A DNA stretch of 64,000 bases from Istiophorus platypterus (lineage: Eukaryota; Chordata; Actinopteri; Istiophoriformes; Istiophoridae): contig CM029122.1 of assembly GCA_016859345.1 (NCBI GenBank), forward strand, positions 12,250,575 through 12,314,574, read 5' to 3'. A model generated the notes under the pieces. It ran no database searches, was not told the DNA's origin, and saw only the letters and a program-made list of their open reading frames with translations. Made by a program: the position numbers and the translations under genes. This document shows positions 47,601-62,100 of this stretch, piece after piece (position 1 is the first letter of the stretch; each line of letters begins with the position of its first letter).

Positions 47601-50600
47601 CAGCCTATGTATTTCCACACAGGATCATCTCCTGTGTTTCTCAGGCTAACCTGTGTAACGCCTGGAGCCAGAGCATTCTTCACTTCTTCTGTCACCAGCG
47701 TGGTGAAGAAGCAGAGAAAGCTGGTGAAATCCCATCCTACAGCACTCATGGTTACGTCAGCAGTTCTCATATCCCACAAAGCCACTGAAGAGGCCTGACA
47801 CACAATGTGCCACAATATACAGACTCACACAACGGTCCACCCACTAGTGTTTTTAGATAATAGCCATCTTTGCTCTGTGTTTGTGCGTGTCTTCTGTGCT
47901 GGGGTTGTGCTTGCATACACGCTCTCACACACTCTCTTTCCCGAACACACGCAAACTGTTTTCTCTCTGTGTCTATAGGTTTTATTGCTGTAATGTAATG
48001 TATGATTTATGAGCAAGCATTTATGAATGTTACTAAGGTATTATCAACGGGGTGAGCAGGTGAAGTCCCATCCTGACAAACCGAATTTGTATGGACGTTT
48101 CAGAAGAGCTATGAATGTAGCTATGGACCCCACAGTTAGCGGTGTGACTTGGTCAAGAGCCTTCACACAAAATCCTCCACTGAAAGACCCCTGTACTCGC
48201 CCCTCATTGTCTTGCCCTCCTCCTCTGCCCACTCTGTAAAAATAGAGGCAACCCAGGATTTAAAGGTCAAGTCCACACAAAACCTGACAGTCCCAAAAGC
48301 CTGAGGTGTTTTTAATTGACATTTCTGTCTTTGTCCCCTGACCATAAAGAGGGGAGAGAAAAAGAGCCTTTTTCCCAATATACTAAATTACTACTAAATG
48401 AGACCTGTGGAAAAAACAGGGCTCTGGGGTGTAACCAGGTTCCCCTAGCTAGAGGGAATCCCCTTGTTAGGCGTGTATTGGGGGCAGTGCTGAGGGGCTG
48501 TGAAGTGCTTACCCCACCGTAAAGGAGGAGGCTCTGGTGCAAATCCTCACACAGAAGCGGTCTCTCCCCATAGAGAGAGATAAACCAGTTAGGGCATTGT
48601 TTATGAAGTTTCACTTTATTCCCCACTGACAACCATTTAAACAATGACTATGGGGAAATGTCCCTCTGCGTATGAGCAACAATAGTCAGGATCAGCAGCT
48701 TTTCTGCCTGACTAATACTTTGATAAAAAGAGTGAAAATCTTCCTTCCTGAAAGCATTAAAGACCGCTCTATGAAAGACACCTGCAAACAAGAGCAGAAA
48801 GCAGCACAAACAAAAGTGTTTTGTCCAAAAGATGCTACCTTTGTGTACTATCACAATCACCTTTATCTTTCTGCTGCAGCACAGGATCAGAAGAGACAGC
48901 TTGCACATGATATATTTAGTCTTATTTCAACACTGTTTGCTCTTCACTCATTATCTGCACATTATTTTTCACTGCAATATGGAAACATTGTTAAAGCAGT
49001 ACTACGTCTAGTATCTCCTAATTACAAAGGCAATAATTATTAAGTTGGAATGGATAAGTCATGTATGAAGGACAGTGAGTACGCATGTGCAACACAAGTC
49101 TGTTTTCAGTCATGACCTAGTCTACTTTCACTGTTTTCAGTCGGAGCTTTTGGGCCTTCTACAAAGTTATTATTTTACTCTAGCCATTATTCACCTTATT
49201 ATCAAAATGAGGAGAACTATAGCAGACAAAAAGCTTTTGTGCAAATGATCTTTTGTGCTTTCAGAATTTAAGATGGCTTTTGTCTACTGTGAGATGGGTA
49301 TCTGCCACAAACATCACTCAGGCATTGTGGAGGGGGGATTCGTTTTCAGCGCGCCTTTGTTCTATTCTTTGGCCCTAACCAAGGAGCCACGCCTGCTCCT
49401 CTACCTCGAATTGTGCAGCAAACATTCCCTTCTTTGTGACACTAGGTGCATGAGCTGGCTCATCTCCACAGGCTTTCGTAGGAGATGGCTGTCACAGTGG
49501 CAGGGTGGCATTTTGGTAACCTAACCTGGTTATGCACCGGGGTGGCCCTTGGCTACCAGGCCTGTAAGACTGTAGAACATTAGGTGAATTGCGCTAAGAG
49601 GGGCAAGTCCCTGCTCTGGATCTGTTCCAACTGACCTGTCCCCTTCCCCCTCTACCACACTTCCAGCTCCACTCCTGCAAACACATTGTACGCCTCCTGA
49701 TCACACTTTTTCCTCTTTGCCACTCAACACATCATCCTTGTCACCCCCTCCTCTCCTCCCCACTGTTTTTCTTCACATCTGAGCCATCATCCTGTGGCCT
49801 TTATTTCCTCTTTGGTTCCTTTCTCTCTCCCAATCACTTGCTTAGTCCCCATACACATTCTCTGAGGATGCCATTTCTGTTGTGTCACACTGAGGGAGCC
49901 ACGCCCTCAGCCTATGTGCACACTTTTATTAAATCTGTTCAGGCGCTGGGCCGCGCTGGCGGGTAATCCTACAGTAATTGTTTCCAGATTAGGGGACCCA
50001 GACCACAATGCAGGTTTAGCCAGGCATGAAATGGCCTCCCCATGCTGCAGTGCCAGCGACCAAACCTGCCGAGGTGAGACTCACCTGGATAAAGTCCACA
50101 AACGTCCATGGGAGCAGTGAGTCCAGGTAACCAATGTCCTTTGAAAACCTGTTGAGGATTCTTCCTGGGAAACAGCACAACACAAATGAACAGATTAGAT
50201 GAAATCAGAGTAGATCTATGTACAATAGAAGCAAACATTTAACAGCAAAATGTTGAGTTATTGGTTATAAAGATGTGAAGTGTATAACTTGTACAATCAG
50301 AATTAATATAGAAAAGGGTGATGTAATGTTTTATTACATAAAGTGAGAGAACACTTGGGGTACTTATCATGTAATGTTATTTGCAGAACAAACTGAAAAT
50401 AGTCCTCTATGACATTTGAAAGGAACATATCTAAGTCAAATAAAGGCATGCTTTATCCTTTAGATACTCCCATAAAAAAATATTTTGTTTGTTTTAATTT
50501 CCTTGAGTCTCACTAGACTATTGAGCAACTGTTACCAAAGTACCTTCCAATTTAATAGAACAGAGCTTATACACTCACAGATGAAAAACACAGGCCTATC

Positions 50601-53060
50601 TAGATTAAACAATGAATCATTATTTGTCTAGCGTTTCATAAGACTGCCCTACTCTTGGCTGAATACGTGAGGGAACCTTTTGTTTGGAAACAAAAGGGCA
50701 ACAGAAGCTGCGTACCTGCCTTTATGTTCTAACAGGCAGTGTCAGTGACGTTAATTGAGTTGCCTCCAATCTGCTCAGGTGTTCATTATTTTGGCGGGTG
50801 CTCTGTAGGTGCTGTGGCGGCCCTTTATTGTCATTCCTTTAGTAACTTTGCTCCCCTATTCTGATCCCACAGCACATAAGATTACACTCCAGCTGCGTTC
50901 ACACACTATTTACTGCAGGGTCAGTGATAGCCAATCCCCACACTAAACTACATGAAGGCAAGCAAGACAGAAAAGGCTTTCTCTATCTCTGTCCCTGAAG
51001 GAAGCCCCCAGACTCTCAGAGACAGACAAAAGTACCAGAGCAGTGACGGGACTGCCACAGCTAGAACTGGGCTTAAGTTAAAAGAAAAGAACAAGCTGTG
51101 GATGTGTTGTGTTGTACGCTATCTAGTGTATATTCCCTGTCAAAGTGCCTCCAAAATGGTCTCATAATGTTTTGTACTGAAATTAAGCCACCCATCGTCT
51201 CGCAGTGTGACACATCACTAAGCAAACAATGACATGTAAATAAGTCACACATGCAACCCCCACTGAAGTGAAACTTACCACACAGGCACGGTGACGAGTT
51301 TATCTAGGCTCATAGAAAAGGCCGTGCAACAGGGTGGGACTTGGTAAAGGACCGAGAGAGGGAACAGCTGAGCGGCACGTTGCCGCAGTGTGGTGGTATG
51401 GCGCTCTCAAGGCACAGTGAAACCATGGCACCACTGACCTAAAAGTTGCCTCCCAGCCTCCTCAGTCAGTCCTACGGAGGTGGGCCCTGTAATCATCTCT
51501 CTCCACGGCCGTAAGCAGCTTACAGCTTTATCCAAAATGCCGCTCCCGCCTAAAAACATGCATGCAGACGAGGCCGGGCTTCCCATAACAGCCATTGCAT
51601 AAACCCAGCCAGAGCATTATTCCCCGCAACAACCCAGCAATGCTCCAAATCAGTACTGATTCAAAGTCAAGTGGCGTAAGCATGTTGTACACTTGGAGGC
51701 AGACTAATCTTATTCACAGTGTGAGTGCCCCTTTAGCATACAGACATCCCGAGGGGAAGGTTCAAGCAAGGGGGTAGAGCCGCTACTATACTAGAAGAAT
51801 ATCGCTGCTTTAGTCTGGGAATGGGGGGAGTACTTGTCAAACTGTGTTTGTGGAAGATCCAATAATATTTTATGTAATGTTACTGTCTAAGCCATAGATG
51901 ACCCAAATTCATGCATATCTGACAAACAATGCCAATAAGAAAAGGATAGGTTTCTCCGAGTTACATCATACCATGGTTGCAGGGTGTTAGAGCACAGAAC
52001 ATCAGACAGCTATCAGCTGTTTTGACAAGCAGCTCAGTTAACAGAGTTTCAGAGGGGATGAAGTAAAGACCCTTCTCCATCCTGCGCAGACTATAGAGGG
52101 GATACATTACAGTGATGCAGTTACACAAAGACATTCACTGCATCGAAATGCCTATGAGGTAAGATCGGGGTGGGACAATGACTTCAATCACTACGGGTGG
52201 TTGTCAACAATATCACCTATTGTGTAAAGAGGGGTATAGACGTTTCAGGATATCAGCAGCATTAGTATCAAACAATTTCTCATGGTTTAAGACTCCAGGG
52301 GTGATTTGCACCACTTTTTAAGGCTCAGGAAATATCAAGCCCTCCCAACTAAGGTGGCCCCTTAGGTGGAGATATTAGTCGAGCAGGGCCCCCAATCACA
52401 CTTAAAGAACTGGAACAGTGGGGTCCGGCTAGAGCAAGGCGTGTGGCAAATCGCTGTTCCCTGTAAACATCAAGATAAGGGGACGACTCAGAGACGCTCC
52501 ATGTGTGGGCCCCAGTGCAGTTGGAGGGGCCTTTCAGTGAGGCAAGTGCGATAATGAAGGAATACTGGGGAGGGGGCTGCCAAGGCTGGAGGTGGCACAG
52601 CTCACCTGCACTTCCATGAAGGGCCCAGGAGCCTGGGGCAGCCTCCCACCGCCGGCGCCTTGCTGCCAATACTAATACATTCTAAATCCATTCTCTTCGC
52701 TCACACCGCCAGGCTCCTGCAATCTCCTCTCCTTCCCTTTCATGCAATTAAATAGTGGAAGTGCCGAGCGAGGGGGAGCCCTATCAGCCATACTGCACAC
52801 ACACACAAGGCTCCATCTCCACATTCAATTTACACACTTCGATATCATCATCCTCTCTGCAGTACTTCCTCCACTTTGCTCTTAACACTCTTGCAACCCA
52901 GACCTGAAATACAGACACTCAAAACAGTGCCTCTGTAGACACAATTAGAATCTCACATCACTGACTACAGAAGATCTAAAGTTTCCTGCGTCAACAGCAA
53001 CTGAGTGACACCCAGCACTGAGATGGCCCACAATGCTGATGTGAGAGGGGGACGGTAGAG

Positions 53061-53152
<92 letters not shown>

Positions 53153-56100
53153 GCGTGTGCGCGTTGTGTGTTGACTGAAACTCTACTCCTTGACTGTGCT
53201 GATGAGCTGAAGCCCTGGCCTGCAGTCTCTGAGGGGATTAGCCCACTCAATGACACTAAATTACAGGGATCAACATCAGCTCAACACATCCACCGCTGTC
53301 TGTGCTGCTCTAACTGAATCAAATTTGGATGAACAGCTGTAACAAGACTGTATATATTGCTAAAATTGTGCAACATGAATATATTAAGTTATATAAATCC
53401 ATATAATAGAGCAAATAGCAGTCTGTAGTGTTATCAATACTATCTTGCTATCTTAAAACTTATCAAATAGTATTGTTACAAAATATAAAGGTCTTAATCA
53501 CCAAAAGCCCCAGCTTGGAAATCAACTATCTCCACACAGCACAAAAGATAACACAGAATCATGATTCAAATGGTGTAGAGGCATTCAGTGGCTGATACAG
53601 AAGAGCTACAGTGCCTCTCCATCAATCATAATTCACCACTGCTGTAGTCTATTGTTATAAACCACATTCACAGACTAACAAATAAGACTTTTGTGCAGCG
53701 ATGCTTGAAATGGTAACCTTTAACTCTGAAGACAGCTATCAAACACTGGGCCTGTTCAGCAGCAGCACACCTATCACTTACACATGTAAACAGTTGTCAA
53801 ATCCTTAACAACACATACTGTAGGCACACAATTACAAATTACTCGCACTTGTGGCGATTCATGAGTGTGTGAGAGGAAGTGACTATGACCAGGGTGACAG
53901 TTATTCAGTAAAGGCAAAAAAAAAAAATCTTTTAGACAGAAGCAAAACGTTAAGAAGGAAGAGGAACCGGCAGAGCTGACAACAGCTGTCTTTGTCCTGG
54001 TCTTTTCTTTTTTCTTTTCTCTTTTTTTTTATAACGTTCAGCTTAACTTAGTGAATCAAATCAAAAAATACAGAGTAGTAGAAGAAAAAAAACCACCATA
54101 ATTTAGTGAAACTAATGTATATTGCATATATTTAAAAAAAAAAAGGTCAGGTTCATGCTTAATCTACTGTTGACTGGACATGGGACAAAAGACACACAAT
54201 CTCTTGGACGGTTGTCTATAAATCCAGTCAGACACACGGTGTTGTTTGCCAGCCTCGAGGCCGAGCTGTAATGACTGGACTGGTCATACAATGGTTACTG
54301 ATATCAGCACAACAGCAATCAGATAGCAGTTTCTGTTAAGCCTCTCCTTTGCTGCACTATTAAACAGATTATTATATTATTCAAAGTGTTTGTTCTTCTT
54401 CTGTGTGTATATTACTGAGCAAGGCACACCCAGATAAGCTGCCAGGTAGTCCGATACATAACACAACAGCAGCACCAAAAACAAAAGCCAAAGATTAAGA
54501 CCTTCGGTGTTTGCTCCAAACACAGCTTTGCAAAGGAAAGCTTTGTCGCTACACCCACTTCTAATGCCAGCAGAAACCGCAAGCTCCTGAACACCCTCAA
54601 ATCATATTTAGACTTGTGTTACCAGCTTATTATGACTCATTATACAGACACAAGTTCCCTTCTTGTTGAGAATTCCCACCCGAGCTGATTGTGTCGTACA
54701 CGCATGTCACTATGAAGAGATTAGGCTGAGTAATTATCTGCTGACAGGTGAACAATGCTCCAGAAAAATTAAAGTTATCAAAGTGGGCCACTTGACAGTT
54801 GACTTTGGATGTGAATGACAGATTGTAATGACATTATTTTACCTGATTAAAGGAGGTCTTTAATTAATACCACAAAATCATAGACATACATTAACAAGAA
54901 GCAAAAATGTTTAGCAAAGGATTCAAACAAATCCTGGATTGTTTTCTCAGTTTTAGTGGTTTTTATTTCTAAATGTGGCGCAGAACACATCTGAAGAAAA
55001 ACCAGTAGCCCTTCTTGAGTATTGTCGGATGTATTTGGAGTGTTTGCTCACTTTTAAAATCATGTCCACTCCAGTGACCCAGAAGCTACAGCTTCAAAGC
55101 TAATGAAATAATCAAAGATTTCTGATACAGCGCACAAGACAAATATGTCTGTATTTACATAGCACTCTAGTCCAAGCACAACACTGTCTCAGATCTACTG
55201 CAAACACTATTTATTCTATGACTGTTTGCTTCTTTTGTTCCGTCTCACAATAAAGATAGCACTCTCTTAGCTCAATTTTAATACATTATGACTAAATAGT
55301 GAGTCTTAATAAAGGTTTTTGAATTTATTGGCCTCTTTTGTGACACAGGCTTTACTTCCCAGATTTGTCTTTTTTAATGACAGTTCATTCACAGTCACAT
55401 TTTAAACCCAATAAACTAACAATTAACTATCTTTAAGCTTGTTTGACCAAATTTATATTTTCTATACTATTATAAAAATCAGATTCACTAATTAATATCA
55501 ATCAGATATTAATTCTATTATATATCATATAATCAATATTCTATCATATTATGTGTGCATTTCATATGAAATCTTTGATTATGAAAACCTTTTTTGGAAT
55601 TTTATATGAAAATTATAACATTTTAAAGAGTAAATTGTTATATCATACAGAGCTCGATAACATTGACAAACTATGGAGTTTAAGGTTAAGTATATAGATG
55701 TTTGTAAAGTGAATCATAGACTGACAAAATAAGTAACAGTCTGCTCTCTAGTGGTGAGATGTTACAACAATTGCTTCTATACCAGGTGCAGCTGGATTTT
55801 AACATCTCATAATCAGCTCATCATTCCAGTATAACCTTGGCCATGCTAGAAATAAGTTATCAGTCATCAGTTATTTAAATGAGAGGTTGATTGCCACCTA
55901 CCGATTGGATTGATATCGAAAAAGTGTACCGGAGTCCGGAGGATGGCATTGAACATGCTGTTGTGCAGGGTTTGGGCTGAGCTCACCAGGACATTAAAAA
56001 AAACCAAGCTGCGAAGGAAGCCGAACACAACTGAAGTGGCTGTTAAACCTGATAAAAGCAGAGAAGAAAAATCCATCAGAACACTACACTGCTATCCCGT

Positions 56101-59100
56101 TACAAGATTAGCTATCATTAGCGTTCATTTAAATGAAATTATTGAGTAAAAACAGATAGATTCAACTTTATCTTTCCATCAATTGTGTTTTGGTTTTTTT
56201 TGGCTTGAATGCTGATATATCACTGTGGATACAAAGCCCTAAAGAGTGAAAAGGATGGGAGTCACAGAGAGACAATCAGAGCTATACAACAGCAGCAAAC
56301 AAGAAAGGCACCGCTATCTCTCAGTACAGCTGAGGCCCATGTACACATACACTGGGCCTTGAAGGCCTTGGGCCACAGCCAAAGAACTGTGGGTCTGTTC
56401 ACTGAATGGCTGCGTATTGAGAGCTCGGTGAGCTTCACCTGCGTAAACACCTAGGTACAGGTCAAGGTCCAGCTGCTGAGGAAAGCTGCCATTGAGGTGC
56501 TCTGTCACATTGATGTGCCTCTGTTCAGAGGCCCTGCAAGTCAGCCACAAAAGAGACAAAAATCCACAAGGACAAGTAAACACAAAGAGGAAATAAAGCT
56601 GCAACGTGAAGGTACTAGACAAAACACATTCCTCCTATCTTGAGGCACAAGGTCAGTTTCAACAAGTGACAAATAATACTAAGAAAAACAGTTTGGTTCA
56701 GTCTTCTATTAAATTATCAACCATTTCCAGTCTGGGAAAATATGTCAGTTTGGCTTACAAAACCTGTTATTCTCATTTTTTGCAGGCTTCCTGTTTTCCA
56801 CAGGGTGAAAAGAAACAAAATCTCACCAGCAAGCGAGCCACCAGTCCTGCAGGACAAACGTAATCTAAATAAACATGAAAACAAGCAAACAGAAAAAAAT
56901 GTTGTTGTTGTTGTTTTTTTTTTACATTAAATATTATATCACAGCAAAGAATAAACACATGAAAAAACTACTTATTTTGACTGTCAATTATTAGATAATT
57001 CAGTTTTATATAAAAATTCATCGGACGTGAATAATGTGCTGTATTTTTCCGAAACTGATGGAAAACACACACCACATTAATAGAAGAAAGTAACTCACAT
57101 GTGCTAGGGCATTGAGTAAAATCAGGACAAGGAGGACCAGGAAGTTAGCACCTGCAAGGAAATATTTCACATAAAGACGCAGGCCGACGTTTCCTTCTGA
57201 GCGCCTTTCCTCCTCTGTTGGTTGCACTACCTACAGATAGACACTTGTGTCAGCACCAGTCATTCAGCAACACTTCCAATCAAGCAATAATTAACAGGGA
57301 AAGGTGAGTATCTTCTGCTCTCTAGTGGCCGAAAGGGTGCACAACAGGCCTTTCCTCCCCTGAGATTTCTATACATTTATGCCTAAAGCTTGATGAAAAC
57401 TGTTTTTAGCTGCTTAGACTATTCACTTATGTACTTAAAAGATTTGAAATATACATACCGCAGCAAGTGGGTCAGTTCCTTCACTCAAAGAATAACGAGA
57501 GGAGGAAAGGGAAGACATGGAGGACATGGAGTTGTCAGAGAGTGTATGGGGGACACGGGAGAGGGTCCCAGTAACGGGACCAGTGCCTTGGCTCCCATCC
57601 TCCTGACCCTCCTCCTCCTTAAGCAGTGAGGTAAAGTCTAGTCCAGAGCCCCGCAACTCATTGTAGGTCCCTTGTGCAACCATCTGGCCCTGACAAAGAG
57701 AGAAGAGAGATGGTTAACAGCACAAGACTTCATACACAGTCATGGCAATACCCTCATGTGTAAGTGACATGATATTTGAGCAAATGAACATGTACCCCTG
57801 CCAATATTACCAATTAAAAATAATATTTATGTAAGTTGTGGCCTCTGCAGTTGTTTTGCCTATGCATGTACCTTTAGAACTTTTTTAACTGAATGATATC
57901 CTAATGGAGGCTATTTCGAAAGAAGACGTAAGATTGTGGGGTAAATCAACCCATTTTTGTTTATAGAAAAAAATTCATTAATTTTACAGTCTGTGTTTTT
58001 TGTGTGTTTGTGTGTGTGTATCTATATTTTTTCCCAGGAGTCAAAAAAGACCAAACCAGAACTGAAAGGACAGTGAGTATTGGCCCTATCTCATCAAACA
58101 GTTAGAAAACTCTGACAACCTGGGAGTCTAAGTACTGCAGGCAATTGTTTGCTAGCACATTAGCAGAACCATCCAACTGTCAGCTCGTTCTCTACCCCTT
58201 CTGCCCTCCATTGGCCAAAAATCAATCACTGAACATTTTAGAGTAATCAGTTAGGGAACTGCCCTGGACGCTCATAAAACTATTTGAATGGCAAATACTA
58301 AGAGTACGTAGAGCATCATAACCAGTACCAGCTCCTTTATTGTCTTACTTCTGTTTTATTATCACCTGAAAACAATTCTTTAACCTGAAAACTTTGTTAA
58401 AAAAAAAAAAAAAGCAACACATGCACATACCTCCTTTAAGACAACTATCTGATCTGCAGCCTTCAGATACTGTAGTTGGTGAGTAACCAAGATACGAGGC
58501 TTCTTCCTCAAAAGACCACAAATGCACCTGAGCCAAACAAATATTTTTGGGCAGAAATGAAAAAAAAAACTGTTAATATATTTTCATCAACATCATAAAT
58601 GACATCTGATTAACTGAAATGTGCCTGGCACTGGATATATCCTTGAAAAATAATTGGGAAAATGGTATTTACAAGACTTACTCTTCAAAGAGGTGCCGGC
58701 CCACCTCAGCATCCACAGCACTGAGCGGGTCATCCAGCAGGTATATATCGGCATCTTGATACACTGCTCTAAAACACACACACACACACACAGGGAGGTT
58801 ATCTCTGTCACTGACACCAAAGACAAAAATGGCATACTGAATAGTTATTGAACACACCTGGCTAAGCTGACCCTTGCCTTCTGTCCTCCACTGAGGTTGG
58901 CCCCTCTGTCCCCCACCATCGCCATGTCACCGCCTGGCAACAGGTCAATGTCCTGAGCAAGGCGCAAATGCACCTTTACCAGTTATTCACATTTACACCG
59001 AGGCCACTACAAGCTAGATGTGCTAAAATATGCAGATAACTGGCCCACATAGTGTGAAAATACAACGGGGCATGAACTCGAAGTGATTCTCACTCTCTTG

Positions 59101-62100
59101 AGGGCGCAGGCTCTCAGAACTCTATCATACTTCTGGGGGTTGAGCTCTTTGCCAAAAAGGATGTTTCCTCGAATCGTACCGGGTAAAATCCAGGGCTGCT
59201 GAGAAGTGTAGGTCAGCTCTCCTTTGACTTTGACCACACCACTTTCCTGACTCAGTTCGCCAAGGATGGCACTGAGGAGTGAGGACTGACATATGCACAT
59301 CCACACACAAACACAGAAAAGAATTTCTTTAAATTTTGGGAAATATCCTTACTTGCCGAGAGTTAGATAAGAAGATAGAGATAACGCTCACAACTGTGCG
59401 GTTAGTAAGGAACTATCATAAAGACCGTTGTTCACATATATATTACTCTGCTAGCTGCCTTTTAGGCCTCAATGCTATCATTGTAATAGCACTAGAGAGT
59501 TTAGGATTAATTTATGGTAAAATTAAGGAATCTTAGCATTGTATATGTCAAAATATTTAATTTCTCAATTGTATCAATCAACTTTAATGTCCTAACTAAC
59601 ATTTTATAAGGCATTCAACTGCTAAAACTGGTGGCAAGCACAGCTGCTTTCAATGCATGAACTATTCAGGCTTACTTAATGTCCCAAGTTTATAATCATG
59701 TTTGTGCATGACTATAAACCTGAGACTAGGGAACAGACCTGACCTTTCCAGCCCCGACAGGTCCAATTACTGCCAGGAGCTGCTTGGGCCTCACTGTGAA
59801 AGACACGTTCTGTAAAGTTGGAGTCTCTAGCGTCTGCAAGAAAAAGCAAATGAAACACTGCTATGTGCCACGAGTCAGTTAAAGTCTGGTTGACTGCACA
59901 AAATCATGAGTTTTTCCCATGGGCTTAAAAATCTGTAGCATATGACACTATCTAAACTTAGACCCTCAAGGAGTCTGGGGATTGCTGCATGTGATGTATT
60001 TTAAAGATAATAGGGTGAGAGAGACATTTCACACAGTGTTCCTGACCTTATGCCAGTAGCATATTAAATCCTGAATCTTCACCATACAGTCCTTCTTCTC
60101 TGCCACAGGAAGTCCTAGATGCTGGGGAGCCACTTCATCCAGAAGAAGAAAATTCTTGCGGGAAGAATCACATTTAGAGTTTCAGTTTACATATATATAG
60201 TAATCAACACACACTGCACATAATAACGGCTTCTGTCTATGGTACATTTACCTTAATCCTTCGAATGCTGATGAGAGTCTCAGAGACCTTCTCTATGGCA
60301 AAGGGAAAGAAGAGCGTAATGGTGAGTCTGACTGCCCCGTACAGGGAAACAGCCATGAACACCCTGCTAGCCGACAGCTTGTTTCCTGTCAGCACGTAAA
60401 CACACACGGTGATGAAGATGATGATCTTGCTGGCCACAAAGAAAGATGCCATGTTAAGGCCACGCAGGTAGGAGCTTTTCATGATCTTGGAGATTTCCGT
60501 TCTGTACGATAGCAAGACACGTTTGTCAATAAATGCTGTTTATGTATATTATCATTCTCATTTTTGGCATCATACATGGCCAGTTGTTTGTTTATATGTT
60601 TACTAATTAGCAGAATACTACAAAAACTTGTTAAAAATATTTTGCTGAAATTCAGTAGAAAGCAAGCTTTTGTGCAGATACAGGAATTTCTAAAAACGTC
60701 TTAATTATTGCACCAGAGGACATTTTTGAACATTCTTGCTACTTTTCTTATTAACTACTTATTTGTATGAAAAACTTGCAAAACATAATATTATTATGCT
60801 CTTGTATCATGACTGAACAGTCTCATCAAAAATTACAACAGATATGAAGAGGAACCGATCTACCTTCTGACCTCATCCACCAACGCAGCGAAAGGCTTCT
60901 CCCACCCATACATCTTTATAACACGGATCCCAGAGATGACTTCATTCATTGTGCGTATTCTCTCATCTGTTAAAACTGCTGTTTCAGCCCTAAAACAGAC
61001 ACAGACGCAGACACATACTGCAGCAATGGCACCAGTGCAACATACTCTTTTTGCAATTATTCTTATTTGATAAACCTGGTGCATGACCACCAACCTTAGT
61101 ATAGAGAACAGACGTCCAAACATAGTCTGTATTGGCATCAGGATGAAGAAGACAGCCATTCCCGCAAGGCATGATGGACCGATCGCATACATCAACAATA
61201 GTATCACAGTTGCTGCTTGTAAGGGGCCAATCCACAAAAAGTGCAAGTATAAGGTTACCTGTAATAAAATGATAAAAAGAAATATTGCCCACGTATAGTG
61301 TGGATTATTGACTTGGTAAGTCATGTACATATAAGAGACAATATGAACGTCTATAGCTACTTTCAGATAATCACCTCATCAAATTTGTTGACATCATTAG
61401 ATAAGAGGTTGACAATTTGTCCTGTGGTAGTTTTGGCCAATGCTGTACTGTTAAGACATAAAGCCTTTGCAGAGCAAACATGTTACATTAAGTTATAAAA
61501 CCACGGGAACATGACAGAGGATGACATTTCATACATAGATGTATCATTAATGACCGACCTTCCGATAGATCATGTGGCACACGGCCACGCGGATCTTCAT
61601 GCCGGCTCGCTGAACGTGGTAGAAGTAGAGATGATGAAGGATAGCCAGGCCAATGGTTGATAGAGAGATGCCTGCAGCATAGCTGTAAGCCTCATAGACT
61701 GCAGCCGTGTCGATGGGGTCATCGCTCTCAAAGTACTCAATTAGTTTCCCAAGCAGCACTGGCTGAATGACTTTGATTACTTCCTGATAAAAAGAAAAAA
61801 AAAATGGGATGTAAGGCAGATAAGTGGATGAGCCTCACTGAAAAAAATCTTGATTCTTGATACAGCATTGCTCACTGCAGATGTGTGGTTTCACTGTGTG
61901 ACTTCACTGTACCTCTATAAAGATGTATATTCCAATGAGTGAGTATGATCTCCAATAGCACTGAACAAGAGCTTTGGTGAGTTTTGGTGGGCGCATTTCT
62001 TTTGCTGCCTGTTTAATTTCTTGATTCCAGTACCTTTGACAAGCATGAGGAAGTGAAGAGAAAAGCCATGGTTACCTCCAGTCAGTCATCTTCAACTAAG

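Larger units (their letters stand above)
42029..50084 (-). other. abcc4: abcc4 intron 20 (largest)
   Basis: 8.1 kb. It contains an hAT-like fragment at about 42680-43010, a Tc1-like element nested in a second hAT-like copy (43116-45015), a CT repeat at 46946-46985 and a CA repeat at 47379-47420. Two repeat-free GC-balanced stretches (45645-45890 and 49870-50084) are candidate regulatory DNA. The open frames at 46234-46737 and 48312-49043 match no family. Confidence 0.75.
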
